The translations under genes and the position numbers were made by a program. From JBMOMT01 sp049324835 (GTDB lineage Bacteria > Chloroflexota > Anaerolineae > CAYNKW01): a stretch of 10,201 bases of DNA. Below, piece after piece: positions 1 through 6,599 of this stretch. Location of the stretch: contig JBMOMT010000048.1 in the NCBI GenBank assembly GCA_049324835.1, positions 1 through 10,201 of the forward strand, read 5' to 3'. Within the stretch, counting starts at the first letter, position 1; each line of letters begins with the position of its first letter. The notes under the pieces were generated by a model. The model was given only the letters and a program-made list of their open reading frames with translations. It was not told the origin of the DNA and ran no database searches.

Positions 1-3000
1 AGTCGCCCCCCAGCTCGAAAAAGCTGTCGTGCACCCCCACCTGCTCCACCCCCAACACCGCTGCCCAAATGCCCGCCAGCGTCTCCTCCGCCGCCGTCCG
101 CGGCGCTTCGTAAGCGGCCTCCAGTTCCGGCCTCGTCTCGTCCGGCGCCGGCAACACCCGCCGATCCACCTTGCCTCCAGGCATGCGTGGCAATGCCTCC
201 ATCACCACGTACGCCGACGGCAGCATGTACTCCGGCAGCCGCTCGCTCAGATAACCGCGCAGCTCACTCACCAGCACCGATGATTCAAGAATCGGCTCAC
301 CTTTCGCCCCTGTCGGGCTGTCCTGAGCCACCACGTAGGCGGTCAACTGTTTTCCGGACGCACTGTCGTCACGCGCCACCACCACCGCGTCTCGCAAAGC
401 TGGATGCTGGCTCAGCGCCGCCTCTATCTCACCCAGCTCGATGCGAAAACCCCTCACCTTTACCTGATGATCCACCCGCCCCAGGAATTCGATGTGGCCA
501 TCGCGGCGGTAACGGCACAGATCGCCCGTCTTGTACAGCCGCCCCGCCGCCTCACCACCGAACGGGTCGGCGATGAAACGCTCCGCCGTCAGCTCTGGTC
601 GATTCAGATAACCCACCGCCACAGCCTGACCACCGATGTGCAACTCGCCCGGCACACCCACCGGCGCCGGTTGCAGATTCCCATCCAACACGTGCACCTG
701 GACGTTGGCAATGGGCCGCCCGATGGGCACTTCTCTGGACCCATCCCAACGGACGCCCAACGGAACTCGATATGCGGTGGCGATGATGGTGCCTTCGGTG
801 GGGCCGTAGGTGTTGAGCCACGTAACCCGGTCGGCGCCGGCGATGGATTGCCACGCCACCAGCCGCTCTGCCGAGACCTTGTCGCCGCCCACCACCATCA
901 ACCGCAGCGATTCAGGCAGCGGCTCACCCAGCAGCGACATCTCGTACACCCACTCGTGCCAGTAGGCCGTCGGCAGGTCGAGCACCGTGATGCGCTCACT
1001 CTCCACCAGCTCCAGCAACTCCTGGCCGCCGATCAGCGCCCCGGCAGGCCGCAGCACCACCGCGCCTCCCACCGCCCAGATGGGAAAGATCTCTTCCACC
1101 GCTGCGTCAAAGTTGACAGTCGAGAATTGCAGCACGCGGTCTTGCGAAAAAAGCTCAAACAGTCCCATCACTGCCAGGTTGTGATTCACCACACTGCGGT
1201 GGGCCACCATCACTCCCTTGGGCCGGCCTGTCGAGCCGGAAGTATAGATCACGTAGGCCAGGTGATCCGGTGTGGCACTGTCCCCCGGTTTGACCTCTGG
1301 CTCTTGAGCGATCGATGGCCAATCGCTGTCCAGACAAACCGTGAGCCGCGAGACGGAAGGCTTGGTTTGCCCCTCTGCCAACCCATCGATCCGCTCTTTG
1401 AGATGCGCCTGCGTCAACACCACCTTCGCCGCCGAGTCTTCGACCATGAAGGCCAACCGCTCCGGCGGATAAGCAGGGTCCAATGGCAGATAAGCCCCGC
1501 CGGCCTTGAGCACACCCAACAACCCTACCAACATCTCCAGCGAACGCTCCAGACTGATGCCCACCAATGTCCCGGGCCCCACGCCCAGCTTTTGTAAATA
1601 GTGCGCCAGTTGATTGGCCCGCCTATCCAGCTCGCCATAGCTCAATACCTCACGGTACACACCATCGAAGGCCGGCCGAACCACTGCCACCGCCTCCGGT
1701 GTGCGCGCTGCCTGCAATTCGAACACATGATGCATACACCACTGCTGAGGGTACTCAACCCGGCTGGCGTTCCACTCGAGCAATTGCTGCCGTTCCCACC
1801 CGGTCAACAACGGCACCTCACACACCCGACTGTCCGGCTGAGCCACGATGGCCTCCAGCAGGGTGCAGAAATGTCCCACCAGACGCTCAATCGTCGCCCG
1901 GTCAAAGAGGTCGGTGTTGTATTCCACCGCCCCACTCAGACCCTCCGGCGTCTCCTCCATCGCCAGCGTCAGATCAAAGGTCGCCACGCCGGTATCCACT
2001 TCCACCGGGCTCAGTGTCAGACCCGGCAACTCGAACGCCTGGCGCATCGCATTTTGCAGCACAAACATCACCTGGAACAGCGGGTTGTGACTCAACTCCC
2101 GCTGCGGCTGCAACGCATCCACCACCATCTCGAACGGCAGGTCCTGATGGGCATACGCCCCCAACGCCGCCTCTCTCAGCCGCCCCAGCAGTTCGCGAAA
2201 ACTCGGCCCGCCGGAGAGATCGCCGCGTATCACCAGCGTATTGACGAAAAAGCCGATCAGCCCCTCCACCTCGGCCCGGTTGCGGTTGGCTATCGGCGTG
2301 CCCACGCTGATGTCTTCCTGGCCACTGTAACGGTACAGCAACGTCTGAAAGGCCGCCAGCAAGGTCATAAACAGCGTAGCTCCCTCCTGCCGACCCAATT
2401 CTTTGATGGCCTGGCTCAGCTCCGGAGACAACACAAAGGTGCGGTAATCGCCGCGGTAGGTCTGCATCGCCGGCCGAGGCCGGTCGGTGGGCAGCTCCAA
2501 CAGCGGCGGGCTGCCGGCAAGCTGCTGCCTCCAATAGTCGAGCTGCGCCTCCAGCGCCTCCCCTTGCAGCCATCCACGCTGCCAGTGGGCAAAATCGACG
2601 TATTGCAGCGGCAAAGGGAGCAACGACGAAGGTTGGCCCGCCAGAAAGGCCGGGTACAGCTCGGATAACTCGCGAATCAACACCCCCATCGACCAGCCAT
2701 CGGAGACGATGTGGTGCATGGTCAGCAGCACGAAATGATCCTGCTGCTCCAGCCGCAGCAGACGCGCCCGCAGCAACGGGCCGCGGGCCAGATCGAACGG
2801 CCTCTGCGCCTCCTCCTGCGCCAGCCGCAGCGCCTCGGCCTCTCGCTCCTCGGCTGGCAGGTGGCCCAGATCCGTCAGCGGCAGCGCCAGATGCACCTCC
2901 GGCGCAACAACCTGCGCCGGCCGGCCATCCTGGGTGCGAAAGGTGGTGCGCAGCACCTCGTGCCGCCGCACGATCTCGTTCAGGCTGTGCGCCAGAGCAA

Positions 3001-6000
3001 GCACATCCAACGTTCCGTTGACCCGCACCGCATCCGGGATGTTGTACATCGGGCTGCCAGGCTCCAGTTGATCCAGAAACCACAGTCGTTGCTGGGCAAA
3101 GGAGAGGGGCGCCTCCACCGGCAATCCCGTCACCTCATCCCGTGGCAACGGCGTGATCGGCGGCAAGTTTGCCTTTTGCGCGGCCTCGATCTTGCCGGCC
3201 AGGCCGGCCACAGTAGGCGCTCCAAAAAGCTCTCGCAGCGGCAGTTCCACCTCAAAGACCTGTCGAAGCCGCGAGACAAGCCGGGTGGCCAGCAGAGAAT
3301 GGCCGCCCAGCTCGAAGAAATTGTCGTGGATGCCCACCCGTTCCACGCCCAGCACCACAGCAAACAGGCCGGCCAGCAGCTCTTCCACCGGCGTCCGCGG
3401 CGCGATGTAGGCCCGGCCCAAACCTTCCCGGCTCCATTCTGGCGTCGGCATGGCGTCCCTATCAACTTTGCCACTCGGTGTCAGAGGCAAGGCTTCCAAC
3501 ATGACAAAGGCCGAAGGAACCATGTACTCTGGCAGTTTCCCTCGCACCAAGTCACTCAACTCGCCGGCCGCAGGTTCAGCTCCATCCGCAGGCACAACAT
3601 AGGCCACAAGCCTCTTGTTCCCTGGCGCATCCTCGCGCACAACAGTCACCGCTGCCTGCACAGCAGGATGCTTTTCGAGAACGGCCTCGATTTCACCCAA
3701 CTCGATGCGAAAGCCGCGCACTTTTACCTGATGGTCCACCCGCCCCAGAAACTCGATGTGGCCATCGCTGCGGTAACGACACAGATCGCCCGTTTTGTAC
3801 AACCGAGCCGCTGGACTCTCGCTAAAGGGGTCGGCGATGAAACGCTCTGCCGTCAACGCTGGTCGATTCAGATAACCTCGGGCAACGGCTGCGCCTCCAA
3901 TGTGCAATTCTCCGGCTATCCCCACCGGTACCGGCTGCAGATTCTTATCCAGAATATGCACCTTGACGTTGGAAATTGGCCGACCTATGGGCACCTCTCT
4001 CGCACCGCGCCACTTTTTGCCGATGGGCGCCTGAAACGCCGTAGCCACGATGGCGCCTTCGGTGGGGCCATAGGTATTGAACCATGCCACACGATCGGCG
4101 CCCTGGAGGCCTTGCCAGGTCACCAGTTTCTCCGTCGAAACCTTTTCGCCGCCGACGATCACCAGTCGCAGCGATTCAGGCAGCGCTTTATTCAGCAAAG
4201 ACATCTCGACCACCCACTCGTGCCAATAGGCTGTGGGAAGGTCCAACACCGTCAGGCGTTGTTCTTTTATCAGGCGCAGCAAATCGGTCCCGGCCGTCAG
4301 CATATCATCGGCCCGCAGCACCACTGTTGCCCCCGCCCACCAGGCAGGGAACATCTCTTCCAATGCCGCGTCGAAATTTATCGTGGAGAATTGTAGGACC
4401 CGGTCAACCGGCGAAAGCTGGAACAGATCGGCCATTGCCCGATTGTGATTCACCACGGCTCGATGGGGCACGATGACCCCCTTGGGCTTTCCGGTTGAGC
4501 CAGAGGTGTAAATGATATAGGCCGCGTTCTCACCATCAACGCAACTGGCCGGATTCTCTTGCGACGCCAGGGTGATGAAGGGCCAGTCGGCATCCAAACA
4601 CACGACTTGCAGCCCCTGCGTGGGCAGGATGGCCGCCAACGATTCTTGCGTCAACAGCACCCTCACACCCGAATCTTGGACCATAAAGGTCAACCGATCT
4701 TGGGGATAGGCAGGATCCAAAGGCAGGTAAGCGCCGCCGGCCTTGAGAATGCCCAACAGCCCGATTACCATCTCCAAAGACCGATCGACACACAGCCCCA
4801 CCAGTGTCTCCGGCCCCACACCTAGCTTCAAAAGATAGTGCGCCACCCGGTTGGCCCGCCGGTTCAACTCTGCAAAAGTGAGAGACTGATCTCGCCAGAC
4901 CAAAGCCTGCGCGTCGGGCGTTTTCTGAGCGCTGGCTTCGAAAAGCTGATGGAGACACAGAGAACGAGGGTACTCGACCCCGGTGGCGTTCCACTCGACC
5001 AGTATCTGCTCCCGCTCGACTCTGGTCAGCAGCGGCAACTGTGACACTCGCCGGTCCGGATCGGCGATGATTCCCTCCAGCAGTCTCTGCAAGTGGCCCA
5101 CCATCCGCACGATCGTTGCCGAATCGAACACATCCGTGTTGTACTCCAGCGCCCCTTGCAAGCCAGCGGGCATCTCGGTCATCGAGAGAGTCACATCAAA
5201 TGTCGACGTGCCGCTGTGAACCTCCAGGGGACGCAGTGTCAAATCTGAAAGTTGCTGCACGCTCGTGGGCGCGTTCTGTAGAACGAACATCGCCTGAAAC
5301 AATGGACTGTGGCTGGTGTCCCGCTCCGGCTGTAGCACCTCCACCAACATTTCAAAAGGCACATCCTGATGGGCATAGGCTGCCAGGGTGACTTCCCGCA
5401 CCTGTTGCAACAACTCACGAAAGGTGGGATCGCCGGAGAAATCGGCCCGCAGCACCAGCGTGTTGACAAAAAAGCCGATGAGCCCTTCGATCTCGGCTCG
5501 CGTGCGGTTGGCAATGGGCGAGCCAACGTTGACGCTCTCTTGCCCAGAATAGCGGTGCAGCAGCGCCTGAAAAGCTGCCAGCAGCGTCATGAACAGCGTG
5601 GCCCGTTCTTGCTGGCCAAAGACTTTCAACCCTTCCAAAAGACCCTGGGGCAGGGCAAAGGAGATACTGGCGCCTCGCACACTCTGAAATGCGGGCCGAG
5701 GTCGATCCGTCGGCAGCTCCAGGGGCGCAAGCCCATCCCCTAGCTGCTGTTTCCAATAGGCCACCTGATCATCCAGCGTCTTGCCTCGGAGCCATTGCCG
5801 CTGCCAGACGGCAAAGTCGGCGTACTGGATCGACAGGTCAGACAGCGGCGACGGGCGTTCCTGAGAGAAGGCCTCGTAAAGCGCCGCCAGCTCACCGATC
5901 AGTACGCCCATCGACCAGCCATCGGAGGCGATGTGGTGCATGGTCAAAAGGACCACCCACTCTCGATCCGCCAGTTGCAGCAGCCTGACCCGCAACATCG

Positions 6001-6466
6001 GATCGGCGGTCAGATCGAAGGGCTGTTGAGCCTCCTCCTGCGCCAACCGCAGCGCTTCATCCTCCCGTTCGGTTTCGGGCAAGTGACGCAGATCGACGAC
6101 CGGCAGGTCGAGTGCCAGTTCTGGGGTGATGATCTGCACCGGGCTACCGTTTCTCGAAATAAAGGTGGTACGCAGGGCTTCGTGGCGGCGCACGATCTCG
6201 CTCAAAGCGCGCTCGAACGCCCTCAAATCGAGATGCCCTGAGAGCCTCACCGCCGATGGGATGTTGTACATCGGGCTGCCGGGTTCCAGTTGGTCCAGGA
6301 ACCAGAGTCGCTGCTGAGCAAACGAAAGCGGAAACTCGTTTTTCTCCCGGCTCTGTGGCACGATCATAGAGCGCGAGAGGTCCACGCCCTGCTCCTTGAG
6401 CAACATTTCCAGCAGTTTTCGTTTTTCCGCCGGAAGTTTGGCCAGATCCTTCAAAAGCTCACTCAC
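1..6466 (-). CDS. Non-ribosomal peptide synthetase, C-A-PCP-C-A-PCP, 3' end outside window
   Basis: This is a second NRPS subunit that adds at least two residues to the peptide. I read one uninterrupted frame of 2155 codons from GTG at 6466 to the left edge. Approximate residues: helical leader 1-45; C domain 46-485 (HHIASDG, His178); A domain 506-1008 (YTSGSTGKPKG 653-663, NTYGPTE, YKTGDL, Lys1000); PCP 1019-1095 (LGGHS, Ser1057); C domain 1120-1555 (HHIVSDG, His1252); A domain 1580-2107 (YTSGSTGRPKG 1741-1751, Lys2099); PCP from 2118, cut after LGGD (Asp2155). The start is fixed because an in-frame TAG lies six bases upstream of the GTG, and GGAGG sits 9 bases before it. Later in-frame candidates (TTG at 6454, ATG at 6406) lack a comparable ribosome site. 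The gene overlaps the end of the upstream NRPS gene by 8 bases, so it is probably its co-translated partner. What follows the last PCP is not visible. Confidence 0.97.
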   Translation of the reverse strand, partial: MSELLKDLAKLPAEKRKLLEMLLKEQGVDLSRSMIVPQSREKNEFPLSFAQQRLWFLDQLEPGSPMYNIPSAVRLSGHLDLRAFERALSEIVRRHEALRTTFISRNGSPVQIITPELALDLPVVDLRHLPETEREDEALRLAQEEAQQPFDLTADPMLRVRLLQLADREWVVLLTMHHIASDGWSMGVLIGELAALYEAFSQERPSPLSDLSIQYADFAVWQRQWLRGKTLDDQVAYWKQQLGDGLAPLELPTDRPRPAFQSVRGASISFALPQGLLEGLKVFGQQERATLFMTLLAAFQALLHRYSGQESVNVGSPIANRTRAEIEGLIGFFVNTLVLRADFSGDPTFRELLQQVREVTLAAYAHQDVPFEMLVEVLQPERDTSHSPLFQAMFVLQNAPTSVQQLSDLTLRPLEVHSGTSTFDVTLSMTEMPAGLQGALEYNTDVFDSATIVRMVGHLQRLLEGIIADPDRRVSQLPLLTRVEREQILVEWNATGVEYPRSLCLHQLFEASAQKTPDAQALVWRDQSLTFAELNRRANRVAHYLLKLGVGPETLVGLCVDRSLEMVIGLLGILKAGGAYLPLDPAYPQDRLTFMVQDSGVRVLLTQESLAAILPTQGLQVVCLDADWPFITLASQENPASCVDGENAAYIIYTSGSTGKPKGVIVPHRAVVNHNRAMADLFQLSPVDRVLQFSTINFDAALEEMFPAWWAGATVVLRADDMLTAGTDLLRLIKEQRLTVLDLPTAYWHEWVVEMSLLNKALPESLRLVIVGGEKVSTEKLVTWQGLQGADRVAWFNTYGPTEGAIVATAFQAPIGKKWRGAREVPIGRPISNVKVHILDKNLQPVPVGIAGELHIGGAAVARGYLNRPALTAERFIADPFSESPAARLYKTGDLCRYRSDGHIEFLGRVDHQVKVRGFRIELGEIEAVLEKHPAVQAAVTVVREDAPGNKRLVAYVVPADGAEPAAGELSDLVRGKLPEYMVPSAFVMLEALPLTPSGKVDRDAMPTPEWSREGLGRAYIAPRTPVEELLAGLFAVVLGVERVGIHDNFFELGGHSLLATRLVSRLRQVFEVELPLRELFGAPTVAGLAGKIEAAQKANLPPITPLPRDEVTGLPVEAPLSFAQQRLWFLDQLEPGSPMYNIPDAVRVNGTLDVLALAHSLNEIVRRHEVLRTTFRTQDGRPAQVVAPEVHLALPLTDLGHLPAEEREAEALRLAQEEAQRPFDLARGPLLRARLLRLEQQDHFVLLTMHHIVSDGWSMGVLIRELSELYPAFLAGQPSSLLPLPLQYVDFAHWQRGWLQGEALEAQLDYWRQQLAGSPPLLELPTDRPRPAMQTYRGDYRTFVLSPELSQAIKELGRQEGATLFMTLLAAFQTLLYRYSGQEDISVGTPIANRNRAEVEGLIGFFVNTLVIRGDLSGGPSFRELLGRLREAALGAYAHQDLPFEMVVDALQPQRELSHNPLFQVMFVLQNAMRQAFELPGLTLSPVEVDTGVATFDLTLAMEETPEGLSGAVEYNTDLFDRATIERLVGHFCTLLEAIVAQPDSRVCEVPLLTGWERQQLLEWNASRVEYPQQWCMHHVFELQAARTPEAVAVVRPAFDGVYREVLSYGELDRRANQLAHYLQKLGVGPGTLVGISLERSLEMLVGLLGVLKAGGAYLPLDPAYPPERLAFMVEDSAAKVVLTQAHLKERIDGLAEGQTKPSVSRLTVCLDSDWPSIAQEPEVKPGDSATPDHLAYVIYTSGSTGRPKGVMVAHRSVVNHNLAVMGLFELFSQDRVLQFSTVNFDAAVEEIFPIWAVGGAVVLRPAGALIGGQELLELVESERITVLDLPTAYWHEWVYEMSLLGEPLPESLRLMVVGGDKVSAERLVAWQSIAGADRVTWLNTYGPTEGTIIATAYRVPLGVRWDGSREVPIGRPIANVQVHVLDGNLQPAPVGVPGELHIGGQAVAVGYLNRPELTAERFIADPFGGEAAGRLYKTGDLCRYRRDGHIEFLGRVDHQVKVRGFRIELGEIEAALSQHPALRDAVVVARDDSASGKQLTAYVVAQDSPTGAKGEPILESSVLVSELRGYLSERLPEYMLPSAYVVMEALPRMPGGKVDRRVLPAPDETRPELEAAYEAPRTAAEETLAGIWAAVLGVEQVGVHDSFFELGGD
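2..115 (-). other. Peptidyl carrier protein domain, LGGD type, cut by the left edge
   Basis: The segment reads APRTAAEETLAGIWA and then GVHDSFFELGGD. The last complete codon (4-2) is Asp; position 1 supplies a T, which fits a serine codon of the TCN type at the phosphopantetheine site. The Asp replaces the His found in the other three carriers here. GGDS is known mainly from carriers that precede an epimerisation domain. Confidence 0.85.
146..1729 (-). other. Adenylation domain with unfamiliar code DAEDMVTIIK
   Basis: The pocket residues are D1787 A1788 E1791 D1830 M1857 V1859 T1886 I1894 I1895 K2099. Supporting motifs are FDAAVEEIF, DLPTAYWHEW, GGDK and NTYGPTEG, followed by YKTGDL and the A8 motif. 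The A10 motif is PGGKVDRR rather than the more usual PSGKVDR. The code differs from that of the preceding module at only three positions (V/M, I unchanged, V/I), all hydrophobic, so the same or a close substrate is likely. The substrate itself is unknown. Confidence 0.84.
1802..3109 (-). other. Condensation domain (LCL-like), second module of the second gene
   Basis: The opening is PLSFAQQRLWFLDQL and C3 is HHIVSDGWSMGVL, with His1252 at codon 2713-2711 and Asp1256. IGFFVNTLVI and AYAHQDLPFE are also present. It is closely similar to the other two C domains in the window, which suggests that they arose by module duplication. The motifs point to an L-configured donor. Confidence 0.9.
3182..3412 (-). 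other. Peptidyl carrier protein domain (LGGHS type)
   Basis: The segment reads YIAPRTPVEELLAG followed by GIHDNFFELGGHSLLATR, with the phosphopantetheine serine (residue 1057) at codon 3298-3296. It links to the next C domain on the same protein through a short proline-containing linker (NLPPITPLPRDEVTG). Confidence 0.92.
3443..4951 (-). other. Adenylation domain with unfamiliar code DAEDVVTIVK
   Basis: The pocket residues, placed by motif alignment to GrsA, are D699 A700 E703 D742 V769 V771 T798 I806 V807 K1000. Supporting motifs are FDAALEEMF (A4 region), DLPTAYWHEW, GGEK and NTYGPTEG. All catalytic motifs are present: TSGSTGKPKG, YKTGDL, a GRVDHQVKVRGFRIELGEIE-type A8, and Lys1000 in PSGKVDR. 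I do not recognise the code as that of a characterised substrate. The acidic Glu and Asp in the pocket could suit a polar or basic side chain, but similar residues may simply be typical of this A-domain clade. Confidence 0.85.
5012..6331 (-). other. Condensation domain (LCL-like), first module of the second gene
   Basis: The domain opens with PLSFAQQRLWFLDQL and contains HHIASDGWSMGVL, with the catalytic-motif His178 at codon 5935-5933. IGFFVNTL and AYAHQDVPFE follow. As the first domain of its protein it would accept the peptide from the Phe-loaded carrier of the upstream subunit, implying an L-Phe donor if the LCL assignment is right. Confidence 0.9.
5907..5927. repeat. 21-base identical tract in the C3 motif, one of three copies
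   Basis: The same 21 bases occur at 2685-2705, 5907-5927 and 9301-9321. They encode the SDGWSMG portion of the C3 motif on the minus strand and lie in longer stretches of near identity. They are a by-product of module duplication and not a separate element, but could act as sites for recombination between modules. Confidence 0.8.
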
Positions 6467-6599
6467 CGGCTACGCCCTCCTCCAGCAAACCGGCCTTTTC
6501 TGCCAGCATGGCCGCCGCCTCCTCCTCCGAAAGTTGACCCACCAGCTCCAACATCTGGGCGATCTTGATGGCATCCGACTGGCTCTCCTGCCGGCTCTC
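6332..6599 (-). other. Inter-subunit junction: C-terminal tail of first NRPS and N-terminal leader of second
   Basis: After the last PCP the first protein has about 46 residues rich in Glu, Gln, Leu and Ala, including SDAIKIAQMLELVGQ and LSEEEAAAMLAEKAG. The second protein begins with about 45 residues before its C domain, including LLKDLAKLPAEKRKLLEML, which is lysine-rich and predicted helical. Facing acidic and basic helical ends at a break between modules suggest a docking interaction that hands the peptide from one subunit to the next. I do not recognise a named docking family in either end, so this role is inferred. Confidence 0.55.

Noticed and set aside
1974..3083. Minus-strand open frame of 369 codons
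   Set aside because: It is in a different frame from the NRPS gene that covers the same bases with intact C-domain motifs; the translation is Gly/Ala-rich without domain signatures.
2711..4396. Plus-strand open frame of 561 codons, and others at 404-1597, 1601-2668 and 8028-9110
   Set aside because: They lie antisense to continuous NRPS coding sequence. Their translations are rich in Arg, His, Gln and Pro and lack recognisable domains, as expected for shadows of GC-rich codons.
1..6466. A frameshift or stop that might split the second gene
   Set aside because: Codon-by-codon translation gave all expected C, A and PCP motifs in one frame from 6466 to the left edge with no stop.
6432..6500. 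A promoter or terminator between the two genes
   Set aside because: The genes overlap by 8 bases, and no hairpin followed by a T run is visible at the junction.
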